Shown here: piece after piece, positions 25,365 to 34,751 of the stretch
Layout: every line of letters begins with the position of its first letter
Position numbering within the stretch: the stretch's first letter is position 1
Source: Mesorhizobium muleiense
GTDB taxonomy: Bacteria; Pseudomonadota; Alphaproteobacteria; Rhizobiales; Rhizobiaceae
NCBI RefSeq assembly: GCF_900099905.1
Contig: NZ_FNEE01000013.1
Coordinates: 62,001 to 126,000, forward strand
DNA length: 64,000 nt
Reading direction: 5' to 3'
Translations under genes and position numbers: made by a program
Notes under the pieces: model-generated
What the model was told of the DNA's origin: nothing
The model's input: only the letters and a program-made list of their open reading frames with translations
Database searches by the model: none

Positions 25365-25910
25365 ATGTCGATCAAGCCGCTCATCATCCTTCCCGATCCC
25401 GTCCTGCGCCAGGTTTCGAAACCGGTCGAGCGCGTCGACGGCGTCTTGCGCAAACTGGCCGACGATATGCTGGACACGATGTATGATGCGCCGGGCATTG
25501 GTCTGGCGGCGATCCAGATCGGCGAACCGCTGCGCATGCTGGTGATCGACCTCGCCAAGGAAGACGAGCCGCCGGCGCCGCATGTCTTCATCAATCCCGA
25601 GATTCTTGAGAGCGCCGATCAGCGCTCGGTCTACGAGGAGGGGTGCCTGTCGATCCCGGATTACTATGCCGAGGTCGAGCGCCCTGCCGCCGTGCGGGTG
25701 AAATATCTCGATCGCGACGGCAAGCTGCAGGAGATCGAGGCCGAAGGGCTGATGGCGACTTGCCTGCAGCACGAAATCGACCATCTCAACGGCGTTCTGT
25801 TCATCGACCACATCTCGAAGCTGAAGCGCGACATGGTGGTGAAGAAGTTCAAGAAGCTCGCGAGGGACAAACCATCAGGCAGCAAGGCGCCGGGCAGGTT
25901 AGTGGGATAG
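25365..25910 (+). CDS. def: Peptide deformylase
   Basis: A 181-residue metalloenzyme that removes the N-formyl group from nascent proteins. All three motifs are intact: [10 protein letters not shown] (residues 44-53), EEGCLSIP with C94, and QHEIDH with H136, E137 and H140. The C94, H136 and H140 triad binds the catalytic iron. It normally pairs directly with fmt, but here a small antitoxin-like gene sits between the two. Confidence 0.97.
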   Translation: MSIKPLIILPDPVLRQVSKPVERVDGVLRKLADDMLDTMYDAPGIGLAAIQIGEPLRMLVIDLAKEDEPPAPHVFINPEILESADQRSVYEEGCLSIPDYYAEVERPAAVRVKYLDRDGKLQEIEAEGLMATCLQHEIDHLNGVLFIDHISKLKRDMVVKKFKKLARDKPSGSKAPGRLVG

Positions 25911-25953
25911 GGCGATACTCGCGCAGTTTGATGCTGAACCTTTCGAAGATGTT

Positions 25954-25978
25954 GGCGGGACAGCGCCCCTCTGCCCTG
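25954..25978. repeat. Fragment of the long inverted-repeat element seen at 63533-63706
   Basis: GGCGGGACAGCGCCCCTCTG and the next five bases match the left end of the element near 63524, with small differences. The matching right arm is missing. It lies in the 94-bp gap between def and the antitoxin-like gene. Confidence 0.55.
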
Positions 25979-26004
25979 TTCCAGATCAGGAAATGGAGAC
26001 GCCG

Positions 26005-26310
26005 ATGAGCGACATGCTGATCAGAAATATTCCCGAACCCTTGAAGCGGGAAATCGAGCAGGCGGCGCGTAAGAGCGGCCAGAGCCTGTCGGGCAAGGCG
26101 ATAGCTCTTCTGCGCGAAGGCATGGTCGCCGAAAGGCAAGCCAGGCTGGAGCCGGGTCTTTCGGCATGGGACGCTATTCGCGCGACTTTCGCTGCTGAAA
26201 ACGCAATTGGCGATGAATTCGCCAAGATCATGAACGAAATCGAAGCAGAAAGGAAACGCGACTTCGGTCGCCGACCCGCAAAGTTCGCGACTTTGACTGA
26301 GCCGACTTAA
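26005..26310 (+). CDS. FitA-like ribbon-helix-helix antitoxin, orphan
   Basis: A 101-residue protein starting [25 protein letters not shown], the ribbon-helix-helix DNA-binding domain of FitA/plasmid-stability antitoxins. The C-terminal half has the charged tail expected for binding a PIN-domain toxin. No FitB/VapC-type toxin follows: the next gene is fmt. ATG 26005 with GGAG 6 nt upstream is preferred over 25993. It appears to be a solitary antitoxin inserted into the def-fmt pair, next to a repeat fragment. Confidence 0.78.
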   Translation: MSDMLIRNIPEPLKREIEQAARKSGQSLSGKAIALLREGMVAERQARLEPGLSAWDAIRATFAAENAIGDEFAKIMNEIEAERKRDFGRRPAKFATLTEPT

Positions 26311-26341
26311 CGGCCAGACGAAGACCGGACCCGGAACAAAA

Positions 26342-27277
26342 ATGCCCTTGCGCGTCATCTTCATGGGTACGCCCGAATTCTCGGTGCCGACGCTGCGGGC
26401 GGTCGCGGATGCCGGACATGAGATTGGAGCCGTCTACACTCAGCCGCCGCGCGCCGCCGGTCGCCGCGGGCTGGAACTGACGCCGTCGCCGGTGCAGCGC
26501 GAGGCCGAGCGGCTGGGCCTCGAGGTGCGGACGCCGGTGTCGCTGAAGAACGAGACCGAGCAGCAGGCGTTCCGCGCCTTGCGGGCCGATGTCGCCGTCG
26601 TCGTCGCCTATGGATTGCTGTTGCCCAAACCCATTCTCGAGGCGCCGCGGCTCGGCTGCCTCAATGGTCACGCGTCGCTGTTGCCACGCTGGCGCGGCGC
26701 CGCCCCTATCCAGCGCGCCATCATGGCCGGCGATACCGAGACAGGCATGATGGTGATGCGGATGGAAGAGGGCCTGGACACCGGCCCGGTGGCGATGGCC
26801 GAAAAATGCGCCATCGGCCCCAATATGACGGCCGGCGAACTGCATGATCGGCTGATGCACATTGGCGCCGCGCTGATGGCGGAAGCGCTGGCTCGTCTGG
26901 AACGGGATGCCCTGACTTTTACCGCACAGGCGACGGAGGGGGTGACCTATGCCAAAAAGATCGATAAAGCGGAGACGCGCGTGGACTGGACGCGGCCTGC
27001 TGGCGAAGTCCACGATCATATTCGCGGCCTGTCGCCCTTTCCCGGCGCATGGTGCGAGATCGAAATTGGCGGCCGCCTGGAGCGGCTGAAACTGCTTCGC
27101 TCGACGCTTTCGCAAGGCGCCGGCGAGCCGGGAGGAATTCTCGACGACCGGCTGACGGTCGCCTGCGGGTCAGGCGCGATCAGGTTGGTCGAAGTTCAAC
27201 GTGCGGGCGGAAGGCCCATTGCCGCGCAGGAGTTTCTGCGCGGGGCCAAGCTCGAAAAAGGAACGAAATTCTCATGA
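26342..27277 (+). CDS. fmt: Methionyl-tRNA formyltransferase
   Basis: A 311-residue enzyme that formylates initiator Met-tRNA. The N-terminus is [16 protein letters not shown]. The catalytic block is [23 protein letters not shown] with the N, H and the SLLPRWRG loop, followed by D in EEGLDTGPV. The C-terminal tRNA-binding domain starts near residue 205. The stop overlaps the next ATG (ATGA), so a GNAT gene is coupled to it. Confidence 0.97.
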   Translation: MPLRVIFMGTPEFSVPTLRAVADAGHEIGAVYTQPPRAAGRRGLELTPSPVQREAERLGLEVRTPVSLKNETEQQAFRALRADVAVVVAYGLLLPKPILEAPRLGCLNGHASLLPRWRGAAPIQRAIMAGDTETGMMVMRMEEGLDTGPVAMAEKCAIGPNMTAGELHDRLMHIGAALMAEALARLERDALTFTAQATEGVTYAKKIDKAETRVDWTRPAGEVHDHIRGLSPFPGAWCEIEIGGRLERLKLLRSTLSQGAGEPGGILDDRLTVACGSGAIRLVEVQRAGGRPIAAQEFLRGAKLEKGTKFS

Positions 27278-27783
27278 GCATGATGTCGATACGCACGGCA
27301 ACGCCGCGGGACCGCGAGGCGATCCGCCTGGTCGAGGAACACGCATTCGGCCAGCAGGCGGAGGCCGGCCTGGTCGACGCGCTGGTCAGCGGCGGCGATG
27401 CCGTCGTCGAACTGGTGGCGGAAGAAGATGGACAGGTGGTCGGCCATATTCTGTTTTCGCGGCTTTACGTGCAGAACGGCGGCAAGAGCTTTCCGGCGGT
27501 GGCGCTGGCGCCTCTGGCGGTCGAACCGTCATTCCATGGCACCGGCATCGGCGGTGCGCTGGTCCGCGAGGCGCATATCCGCCTGAAGGATGCCGGCGAG
27601 GTGCTGGCGGTGGTGCTTGGCGATCCCGCATATTATGGCCGCTTCGGCTACAGTCACGCGCGCGCCGAAAAATTCGAAAGCGAGTTCCAGGGCGAAGCGC
27701 TGCAGGCGCTGGTCTGGGGCGAAGCGCCTGAGACCGGCAAGCTGGTCTACGCTTCGGCTTTCGGCACCGCGCTCGCCGCCTAA
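27274..27783 (+). CDS. GNAT family N-acetyltransferase
   Basis: A 169-residue acyltransferase with the acetyl-CoA loop near [15 protein letters not shown] (a Q/RxxGxG/A variant) and a C-terminal [14 protein letters not shown]-like block ([14 protein letters not shown]) typical of the YhbS-type subgroup. It is translationally coupled to fmt and followed 17 bp later by truA. The substrate cannot be inferred; a ribosomal or tRNA-linked role is suggested only by position. Confidence 0.87.
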   Translation: MSMMSIRTATPRDREAIRLVEEHAFGQQAEAGLVDALVSGGDAVVELVAEEDGQVVGHILFSRLYVQNGGKSFPAVALAPLAVEPSFHGTGIGGALVREAHIRLKDAGEVLAVVLGDPAYYGRFGYSHARAEKFESEFQGEALQALVWGEAPETGKLVYASAFGTALAA

Positions 27784-27800
27784 CCTCATCCTTCTTAGGA

Positions 27801-28559
27801 ATGCCGCGTTTTCGCCTCGACATCGAATATGACGGCAGCCTCTATGCCGGCTGGCAGCGCCAGGCAGACCAGCCTTCGGTGCAGCAGGCGATCGAACAGG
27901 CGATCGAGAAATTCTGCGGCGAACAGGTCTCGCTGCGGGGCGCCGGCCGCACCGATGCCGGCGTCCATGCGACCGGTCAGGTGGCGCATGTCGATCTCGT
28001 CAGGGCGTGGCCTGATGACAAGGTGCGCGATGCCGTCAACGCCCACCTGCAGACGGCCAAGGCGCGCATCGCCATCCTCAAGGCGGCTGTGGTGCCGGAT
28101 AGCTTCGATGCGCGTTTCTCGGCGATCGGCCGCCACTATCTCTACCGCATCGTCAACCGGCGCGCGCCGGCGGCGCTCGACAAGGGCAAGATCTGGTGGG
28201 TGCCGAAGCGGCTCGACGCCGAGGCCATGCACGAAGCGGCAAAGGTGCTGCTGGGGCGACATGATTTCACCACGTTCCGCTCGACCCAGTGCCAGGCCGA
28301 CAACCCGATCCGGACGCTCGACCGGCTGGATGTCAGTCGGCTGGGTGACATGATCGAAGTGCGAGCCTCGGCGCGCTCGTTCCTGCACAATCAGGTGCGC
28401 TCGATGGTCGGCTCGCTGAAGCGCGTCGGTGAAGGCGGCTGGACAATTGCCGACCTGAAAGCGGCGCTCGACGCGCGCGACCGTGCAGCCTGTGGCCAGG
28501 TGGCGCCGCCCGATGGGCTTTTTCTCGTTGGGGTAGATTATCCGAAGGCGTCCGGATGA
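27801..28559 (+). CDS. truA: tRNA pseudouridine(38-40) synthase
   Basis: A 252-residue enzyme that makes pseudouridine at positions 38-40 of tRNA anticodon stems. The catalytic aspartate is D52 in [21 protein letters not shown]-type N-terminus (FRLDIEYDG) and the C-terminal [13 protein letters not shown] motif are intact. It follows def, fmt and the GNAT gene on the same strand, a translation-related cluster usual in alphaproteobacteria. The next genes are convergent. Confidence 0.97.
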   Translation: MPRFRLDIEYDGSLYAGWQRQADQPSVQQAIEQAIEKFCGEQVSLRGAGRTDAGVHATGQVAHVDLVRAWPDDKVRDAVNAHLQTAKARIAILKAAVVPDSFDARFSAIGRHYLYRIVNRRAPAALDKGKIWWVPKRLDAEAMHEAAKVLLGRHDFTTFRSTQCQADNPIRTLDRLDVSRLGDMIEVRASARSFLHNQVRSMVGSLKRVGEGGWTIADLKAALDARDRAACGQVAPPDGLFLVGVDYPKASG

Positions 28560-28591
28560 CGCGGCTAGATGTGCCGATCAGCCAGCGTCAC

Positions 28592-28894
28592 CTAGGCCAG
28601 GTCGTCCTGCCAATCGGCCCCGCCGTAGAACACGCGCAAAATCACCACGCGCTCGGACTCTACAATGAAGGCGATGGTGACGCGGCGTTCGAATCCGATG
28701 ATGCGAAGCTCCTGACGCACATCGTCGCGGCGTGTGCCTCGTTCGGAGGCGTATTCGAGGCGTTCGCAGAATGCTCGGATACGCTGGTCATAACGATCGG
28801 CCGTGATGGCACTGCTGGCTTCCGCAATGATGTCGTAAATTCGATCGAGATCGCCGCCTGCCTCCAGCGCATAAATAACAGCTCGACGCTTCAC
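28592..28894 (-). CDS. RelE/ParE family toxin
   Basis: A 100-residue toxin-type protein. LEAGGDLDRIYDIIAE is the first helix region, and RELRIIGFERRVTIAFIVESERVVILRVFYGG holds the C-terminal strands of the RelE/ParE fold. ParE toxins poison DNA gyrase, while RelE toxins cleave mRNA; the ParD partner points to the ParE branch. The start overlaps the antitoxin stop by 4 bp, as usual for a type II module. Confidence 0.88.
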   Translation of the reverse strand: MKRRAVIYALEAGGDLDRIYDIIAEASSAITADRYDQRIRAFCERLEYASERGTRRDDVRQELRIIGFERRVTIAFIVESERVVILRVFYGGADWQDDLA

Positions 28895-29172
28895 GCATTT
28901 CCCTGCAAGCGGGCCCTGTGACGTTTGCGCGCCCGTTCGGCCATCTCCTCTGGCGAAATACCACTATCAGGGTCTGCCTTCCAGGCGTCATAGGTCGGCG
29001 CTACTTCCTCGCGCAGCCAACGCTCCACGGCGGCGTCGCGCTCTTGCAAGGCGCGAAGCCCAGCGCGGATGACTTCGCTGCTGGTTGCATAGGTCCCTGA
29101 CTGAACGAGCCGATCGATAAAGGCGGCTTGCTCGGCCGGTAAGCTGAAAGTGCGTTTTTCAGTGGCGGACAT
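28891..29172 (-). CDS. ParD family antitoxin
   Basis: A 93-residue ribbon-helix-helix antitoxin. RTFSLPAEQAAFIDRLVQSGTYATSSEVIRAGLRAL is the complete ParD DNA-binding domain (residues 7-42), and the rest is a charged helix that would wrap the toxin. It precedes and overlaps the toxin gene. It probably represses its own promoter; the sequence just upstream contains TGTGATATTATCATA, an AT-rich imperfect palindrome at 29191-29205, which is a candidate operator. Confidence 0.88.
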   Translation of the reverse strand: MSATEKRTFSLPAEQAAFIDRLVQSGTYATSSEVIRAGLRALQERDAAVERWLREEVAPTYDAWKADPDSGISPEEMAERARKRHRARLQGNA

Positions 29173-29258
29173 TATTCCTCCTGTGAGGGAATCAGTGTGA
29201 TATTATCATACCCGTCGCGAAACCGCACCAGGAATTCGAATAAATTCACTTAGATGCC

Positions 29259-29864
29259 TCAAGTCCCGGTTCCGCTCGGCGCAGCGATGCCTAGCAGCGC
29301 CTGCAGCACGAACAGAACGACCAGCGACGCCACGAACATTCCGGCGAAGACAGCGCTGCCGACAGCCGCGCCCCTGCCGATGGCGACGTTTGTCATCCGC
29401 CAGGTCAGGATCATCGACAGCGCGAACAAAAGCAGCGACGCCAGTACGGCGAACTCGTTGGTGGACGGCAGGAAAAGCCTGATCAACGCCGCTGGCAGCA
29501 TCATCCAGGCGATGATCGCCGACGCCCAGTTGCTGGCGACGACATAGTGGACGAAGCGCCCGCCGATGCCGGCGCGCGGCGCGACGAGGGCAAGGCCGAC
29601 AAGCGGCAACACCCAGACGCCGATGTCGACTGTCGCCAGACGGATCAGCATGCTGAAGCGTCCGGCGAATGCATTCGGATCGCCGATCTCGTTGGCGAGG
29701 CCGACCCAACCGACGATCAGCGCCGGTGCCGCGACGACGATGGCGAAGAAGGAATTCCAGAAACCGTCGGCCGAAAGGTCGAACTGGCGCAGCCCATCGG
29801 CCTTGCCGAGCATCAGTCGCCAGGCGCCGTTGAGCGAAGCATAGGTTTCATCCGACGAAAGCAT
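29259..29864 (-). CDS. Conserved membrane protein of unknown function
   Basis: A 201-residue protein with about five hydrophobic segments (around residues 38-57, 78-96, 108-127, 137-153 and 164-191). It ends two bases before the dapE stop-side boundary and is read in the same direction, so it is probably in the dapE transcript. The opening ASLNGAWRLMLGKADGLRQFDLSADGFW precedes the first helix. I do not recognise a named family. The position hints at an envelope role next to diaminopimelate synthesis. Confidence 0.7.
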   Translation of the reverse strand: MLSSDETYASLNGAWRLMLGKADGLRQFDLSADGFWNSFFAIVVAAPALIVGWVGLANEIGDPNAFAGRFSMLIRLATVDIGVWVLPLVGLALVAPRAGIGGRFVHYVVASNWASAIIAWMMLPAALIRLFLPSTNEFAVLASLLLFALSMILTWRMTNVAIGRGAAVGSAVFAGMFVASLVVLFVLQALLGIAAPSGTGT

Positions 29865-29866
29865 GA

Positions 29867-31066
29867 TTACGATGCGCCTTGCTCGAACCAGTCTTCGATG
29901 AAGCGCTGATAGATCTGCGTCAGCGTCTCGAGGTCGGCAAGTGCGACGCGTTCATCGACCATGTGCATGGTCTTGCCGACCAGCCCGAACTCGACCACCG
30001 GACAATAATCCTTGATGAAGCGTGCGTCGGAGGTGCCGCCGGAGGTGGAAAGCGCCGGCTTCCTGCCGATCACCGCCTTGACCGAACCGCTCAGTGCTTC
30101 GATCAGCCGCTCGTCGCGGGTGAGGAAGACGTGGCTCGGCCGGTCGCGCCAGGCGAGTTCGTAATCGACCGGCATCGTCTTGCCGGCCCGGTATTTCTTT
30201 CGCTTCGCCGCCTTGTCGAGACGGTTGTGGATTTCCGCCTGGATGGTCTCGGCGGTCCATGTGTCGTTGAAGCGGATGTTGAAGGTGGCGGTCGCCTTTG
30301 CCGGAATAACATTGGTGGCCGGATTGCCGACGTCGATCGAGGTCACCTCCAGATTGGTCGGCTGGAAGTCCTTGGTGCCCTTGTCGAAGACTGGCTGCAG
30401 CAAGGCGTCGACCAGCGTCATCAGGCCGCGCACCGGATTGTCGGCAAGCTGCGGGTAGGCGGCGTGGCCTTGGCGGCCGTTGACGATGATGCTGCCGGAC
30501 AAAGAGCCGCGCCGGCCGATCTTGATCATGTCGCCCAGCGCATCGGGATTGGTCGGCTCGCCGACGATCGACGCATCCCATTTTTCGCCCTTGGCGACCG
30601 CCCATTCGAGCAGCTTTGTCGTGCCGTTGATGGCCGGCCCTTCTTCGTCGCCGGTGATCAGCAGCGAGACCGAGCCTTTCAGGCCGCCTTTCGAATCGAG
30701 ATGGCGCGCCACGGCGGCGATGAAACAGGCGATGCCCCCCTTCATGTCGACGGCACCGCGACCGAACATCTCGCCCTTGGCGATCTCGGCAGCGAAAGGC
30801 GGATGCGTCCATGAGGTCTCGTCGCCGACCGGCACCACGTCGGTATGCCCTGCGAACATCAGGTGCGGACCGTTGCCGGAGCGCCGCGCATAGAGATTTT
30901 CGATATCGGGCGTGCCGTCCTCCGAGAACACCGGGCGCTCGACGGAAAAGCCGAGTGGTTTCAGCATTGTTTCCAGCGTGCTCAGTGCCCCGCCCTCGAT
31001 GGGTGTCACGGAGGGGCAGCGGATGAGGGCGGCGAGATTTCCAGCGGGATCGGTCGGCAACGTCAT
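29867..31066 (-). CDS. dapE: Succinyl-diaminopimelate desuccinylase
   Basis: A 399-residue zinc hydrolase of the M20 family acting in lysine and peptidoglycan precursor synthesis. Metal and catalytic motifs are [13 protein letters not shown] (H and D), [10 protein letters not shown] (bridging D) and [11 protein letters not shown] (catalytic E and metal E). The frame is open to 31093 and beyond, but [20 protein letters not shown] at 31066 is the normal N-terminus. dapD, the enzyme two steps earlier, lies about 3 kb away on the same strand. Confidence 0.96.
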   Translation of the reverse strand: MTLPTDPAGNLAALIRCPSVTPIEGGALSTLETMLKPLGFSVERPVFSEDGTPDIENLYARRSGNGPHLMFAGHTDVVPVGDETSWTHPPFAAEIAKGEMFGRGAVDMKGGIACFIAAVARHLDSKGGLKGSVSLLITGDEEGPAINGTTKLLEWAVAKGEKWDASIVGEPTNPDALGDMIKIGRRGSLSGSIIVNGRQGHAAYPQLADNPVRGLMTLVDALLQPVFDKGTKDFQPTNLEVTSIDVGNPATNVIPAKATATFNIRFNDTWTAETIQAEIHNRLDKAAKRKKYRAGKTMPVDYELAWRDRPSHVFLTRDERLIEALSGSVKAVIGRKPALSTSGGTSDARFIKDYCPVVEFGLVGKTMHMVDERVALADLETLTQIYQRFIEDWFEQGAS

Positions 31067-31169
31067 GGGCAAGAGCGTTAGTCGAAAGCGCAAGGCCTGT
31101 CACGGCCAGACATAAGGGACAGCCATCCCGCCGACACTATGGTTTTCATGGCGTATTGTCGCAGGCCTG

Positions 31170-31298
31170 ATGCATGTCGCCCAAAAGGCATGGCCTCGGG
31201 CTTGACCCGTGCGGGCGCAGCGGTTTTGGGCAAATGCGCATAAAACAAACAAAGGCTTAAAAGTGCGTCGCAGGAGTCGCTTCAGACGCGACGCACTT
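31170..31298. repeat. Composite double-palindrome element, second copy of 21730-21833 family
   Basis: Module 1 keeps the left part ATGCATGTCGCCCAAAA and the right part GCGCAGCGGTTTTGGG, but an extra 28 bp lies between them. Module 2 has arms AAGTGCGTCGC (31261-31271) and GCGACGCACTT (31288-31298) with the shared core GAGTCGCTTCAGACG. It lies in the 289-bp gap between a diguanylate cyclase and dapE; the rest of the gap is featureless. Confidence 0.85.
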
Positions 31299-31355
31299 AG
31301 GCGGGATACGGGATATTGCATGGACTGAGCGACAAAGGCCCAATAATCGCTGTGG

Positions 31356-32363
31356 TCAGTTCGCGGCCCGCACGTGCGCCCGGTAACGGCCCTTTCCGGT
31401 GCGTTTGGCTTCATAGAGCGCGTGATCGGAGCAGGTGAGAAGAAGTTCCGGCTCGCGGCCGTCGGCAGGCGCGAAGGCACTTCCAATGCTCAACCCGATG
31501 CGTATTGCGGTGCCCACGCCAAGGTCGAAAGGTACCGAAATCTTCTCAATGGCGCGCTTTGCCAGCATGGTGGCTTCGATCTCGGATGTGTCGGGCAGCA
31601 GGATCACGAATTCGTCACCGCCGATGCGAAAGACCACATCCCCCGGTCGGAAAGCGCGCTTCAATCGTTCGGCCACCTTGCGCAGCAGCATGTCGCCGAC
31701 CGCGTGGCCGAAGCGGTCATTGACGTGTTTGAAGCCGTCGAGGTCCATGCTGAGAACGGCAAACGGCCTGCCGCCGTTTGCCGCCGGCGCCGCAAGCTCG
31801 CTGCACATGCCGCGCAGTTTCTCCTGAAGGAAGATGCGGTTGGGCAGGCCGGTCAGCGCGTCCTTGATCGCCAGATCGCGATTGTCCAGTTCGGCGCGGA
31901 TCATGCGGGCGTTGATCGCATGATTTTGAAGCAGCACGATGATGACGCCGGCCACATAGAAAGGCACTTGAAATCCGACGATCGACATTCCGGGCGCCGG
32001 AGATAACAGCGCGCCAACCAGGAAAGGCAGGCTTACGGCCAGCATGACGAATATGGCGTAGCGCGGGGTCGCTGCGTTGCGCGACGACACCACGCCGACG
32101 ACGCCTGCAACGTTCAAGGCAGCCAGCACGGCAAGCGCCATATCCCCGCTGACGACGCAGCCATAGCAGCCGAGGCCGAAAATCAACGACCATGACCCAC
32201 CGGCGGCCATGAGGCCCGCCAGCGGCCCCGTTCCCCCGCGCTTGCGGGTCCGCTCACATTCCCGCATCAGCAGGAAGCGCACGGCAAACAGAGTGAGGTC
32301 GGCCGCCATCCAGGCGTAGGGCCACCGGTCGCCGGTGACGACCGCGGCGCCGACTGCCAGCAC
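31356..32363 (-). CDS. Membrane-anchored diguanylate cyclase (GGDEF); start uncertain
   Basis: At least 335 residues: a membrane region with several helices (residues 1-150), then a GGDEF domain with DALTGLPNRIFL, MDLDGFKHVND and an intact RIGGDEF. An RPGD inhibitory site lies five residues before it, so it should make cyclic di-GMP with feedback control. GTG 32363 cuts into a hydrophobic helix. The same frame is open for another 70 codons to a TGA at 32574-32576 without any ATG, GTG or TTG. The true start may be non-canonical, or a frameshift may have removed it. Confidence 0.82.
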   Translation of the reverse strand: MLAVGAAVVTGDRWPYAWMAADLTLFAVRFLLMRECERTRKRGGTGPLAGLMAAGGSWSLIFGLGCYGCVVSGDMALAVLAALNVAGVVGVVSSRNAATPRYAIFVMLAVSLPFLVGALLSPAPGMSIVGFQVPFYVAGVIIVLLQNHAINARMIRAELDNRDLAIKDALTGLPNRIFLQEKLRGMCSELAAPAANGGRPFAVLSMDLDGFKHVNDRFGHAVGDMLLRKVAERLKRAFRPGDVVFRIGGDEFVILLPDTSEIEATMLAKRAIEKISVPFDLGVGTAIRIGLSIGSAFAPADGREPELLLTCSDHALYEAKRTGKGRYRAHVRAAN

Positions 32364-32610
32364 CAGGACACTGATGGTGCCGAACAGGACAGCGAATTTG
32401 CGCTCGAAAGTGGTGTCGAGAAGCCGCGCGCGGACAGCTTCCGGTTCCGCTCTGATCGGTGAAGAAAACCAGGCGAACAGCCGCGCGCCGGCGCTTCGCT
32501 TTCCGCGCGTTTTCGGGTTGGCCAGGGGTTCGTCGTGTGCCAGTCGAGTGCTCCGTGCCGGTCGACACAGTGTTCACAGGGCATGCTGGACCAAGGTGAT
32601 TAAGATTAGC

Positions 32611-33333
32611 TTAGGTAATTGGACGAGCCGATCGCAATGGACCGTCGATCAGCGTGATCTTTTGCCAGATCTTTCGCGACAGATTGGAGCCCAGCGACTC
32701 GATGTCGTTGACGCCATCGACGACCACATCGTCGTTGACCGATTGCGCGAACAGCGCGGCGATCTTGCCGGTGATCGACAGCATTTCGGAGCAATAGTCG
32801 AGGTAGCGTGCGAGATCGGCACGGTCGGTTATGCGTGCCGGTGAATGCGATGTCGGCTTGAAATCGGTTGAAAGCGCTGCCGGATCCTTGGTCAGCTGAT
32901 GCATGTCGATGACATGGATCAGCGATCGCAAGCCATGAAGCTTGCGAAACACCTGCTTGCGCTTGATGCGCTCCTCGGTCCGGATCAAGGCCAGGAAGCC
33001 GAGCATCGCGAGGATGATCATGTTGATCAAGGATTCGATGCCTTGCACCGACTGGATGGCGTCGTGGGTTCCCGAGATGCGGCCGAGCGGAAGGATGGTG
33101 CCGACGAACAGGAACATCAGCGCGCCGGCGGCAATGGTGACGATGACGACGCCGCGCAGCCACCAGATCGGCGCTTCCAGCGCCTTCGCCGCCTTGGCCA
33201 GATCACGCGACAGCGACACAAGTTCTATGGCGACGCCACGCAAGCCGGTATCGGGAAACCGCTCGGCGATGCGTTTTTCCAGTCGCTCGGCAGTTTCGAT
33301 GATCAGTTTCGCATCAAGCGTGCGGTAGCGCAT
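32611..33333 (-). CDS. Conserved membrane protein of unknown function
   Basis: A 240-residue protein. A charged N-terminal third (RLEKRIAERFPDTGLRG and a short helix) is followed by two membrane helices at about residues 58-82 and 101-118. The C-terminal half is soluble and histidine/arginine-rich, with LRSLIHVIDMHQLTKDP. This small conserved family is common in rhizobia; no function is known to me. It lies just upstream of the diguanylate cyclase and may share its transcript. Confidence 0.65.
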   Translation of the reverse strand: MRYRTLDAKLIIETAERLEKRIAERFPDTGLRGVAIELVSLSRDLAKAAKALEAPIWWLRGVVIVTIAAGALMFLFVGTILPLGRISGTHDAIQSVQGIESLINMIILAMLGFLALIRTEERIKRKQVFRKLHGLRSLIHVIDMHQLTKDPAALSTDFKPTSHSPARITDRADLARYLDYCSEMLSITGKIAALFAQSVNDDVVVDGVNDIESLGSNLSRKIWQKITLIDGPLRSARPIT

Positions 33334-33354
33334 GGCTAGAGACCCGCCCGGCGC

Positions 33355-33726
33355 TCAGGATTCGGCCGGCGCATTGGTGCGTTTGCCGTAGCGGTTGGGT
33401 CCGGGATCACTTTTGAAAAAAGCCAGAATGACAAGGAGAATGGCGCCGACGATGAGAGAGATCAATGCGTAGTAGGTAGGCTTGCCGAAATCATGGAACC
33501 GCTTCGCCGTTAGCGCAAAGGTCGACCATGTCGAGACGACCACAGCGATCCACCAGGCGAGCGCCCAGTACTGACTTGCAGCAGTGCCCAGCGGCGTTCG
33601 CGAGAACTGGTAGAGCAGGAAAAGCTGAGTGAGGAGCGGCAAAAGACCCGCCAAAACATAGGCGCTGGGGTTCACTCGCCCGGAAAGGCTGAAGAAAAGC
33701 CATAGAAATCGAGGTCTGTCGAGCAA
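33355..33726 (-). CDS. DUF805 family membrane protein
   Basis: About 123 residues with four hydrophobic segments. WLFFSLSGRVNPSAYVL near the N-terminus, FALTAKRFHDFGKP in the middle and DPGPNRYG near the C-terminus are the three hallmarks of DUF805 inner-membrane proteins. The start is probably TTG 33726; no ATG is available and the ribosome site is weak. Function unknown. Confidence 0.72.
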   Translation of the reverse strand: MLDRPRFLWLFFSLSGRVNPSAYVLAGLLPLLTQLFLLYQFSRTPLGTAASQYWALAWWIAVVVSTWSTFALTAKRFHDFGKPTYYALISLIVGAILLVILAFFKSDPGPNRYGKRTNAPAES

Positions 33727-33753
33727 GCGGGTAGGTCCGTTTTTTTGAAAAGA

Positions 33754-34608
33754 TCAATCGCGAAGCAGTTCATTGATCGAGGTTTTGGAACGGGTCCTGG
33801 CATCGACCCGCTTGACGATGACGGCGCAGTAGAGGCTCGGACCGGGCTCGCCATTGGGCAAAGGCTTGCCGGGCATCGAGCCGGCGACAACGACGGAATT
33901 GGCTGGCACTTCGCCGTAGAAAACCTCGCCGGTGGCACGGTCGACGATCTTGGTCGACTGGCCGATGAAGACGCCCATGCCGAGTACCGAGCCTTCGCGC
34001 ACGACGCACCCTTCAACCACTTCGGAGCGTGCGCCGATGAAGCAGTTGTCCTCGATGATGGTCGGGCCGGCCTGCATCGGCTCCAGCACGCCGCCGATGC
34101 CGACGCCGCCCGACAGATGCACATTCTTGCCGATCTGGGCACAGGAGCCGACCGAGGCCCATGTGTCGACCATGGTGCCGCTGTCGACATAGGCGCCGAC
34201 ATTGACGAAGGACGGCATCAGCACGGCACCTGGCGCGACGTAGGCGGAGCGCCGCACGATCGATGACGGCACGGCACGGAAACCTGCCTTCTCGAAGTCG
34301 ATGGCGCTCCAGCCGTCGAATTTCGACGGCACCTTGTCCCACCACACGGCCTGGCCCGGACCACCCTTGATGATCTCCATCGGGTTGAGTCGGAACGACA
34401 GCAGCACCGCTTTCTTCAGCCACTGGTTGACATGCCATTTGCCGTCGGCCTGGCGCTCGGCAACGCGGACAACACCCCGGTCGAGCAGGTCGAGCGCCGC
34501 CTGGATGGCGTCGCGCGCTGCGCCGCGGGTTGCCGTCGAAATCGTCTCGCGTTCCTCGAAGGCGGTTTCGATGGTCTTTTCGAGGCTCGCCAGATCGGGC
34601 TTTGACAT
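33754..34608 (-). CDS. dapD: 2,3,4,5-tetrahydropyridine-2,6-dicarboxylate N-succinyltransferase
   Basis: A 284-residue left-handed beta-helix acyltransferase that succinylates tetrahydrodipicolinate on the way to lysine and diaminopimelate. Hexapeptide repeats run from about residue 115 to 245, including [31 protein letters not shown] and the [11 protein letters not shown] loop. It works in the same pathway as dapE on the same strand. A 143-bp divergent promoter region separates it from the LOG-family gene. Confidence 0.96.
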   Translation of the reverse strand: MSKPDLASLEKTIETAFEERETISTATRGAARDAIQAALDLLDRGVVRVAERQADGKWHVNQWLKKAVLLSFRLNPMEIIKGGPGQAVWWDKVPSKFDGWSAIDFEKAGFRAVPSSIVRRSAYVAPGAVLMPSFVNVGAYVDSGTMVDTWASVGSCAQIGKNVHLSGGVGIGGVLEPMQAGPTIIEDNCFIGARSEVVEGCVVREGSVLGMGVFIGQSTKIVDRATGEVFYGEVPANSVVVAGSMPGKPLPNGEPGPSLYCAVIVKRVDARTRSKTSINELLRD

Positions 34609-34751
34609 GAATTCGCTCCATTACCAAGCTGTTAAGGGGCCGCACCTTAACCTGTTTTGAAAGTCGCCGGACCCTATGTGAAGGCTTGGTGAGGGTCAAT
34701 CGCGGCTGCGTCGCGGGACGGCGCAACTGAATAATTGGACGGGTAGGTAAT

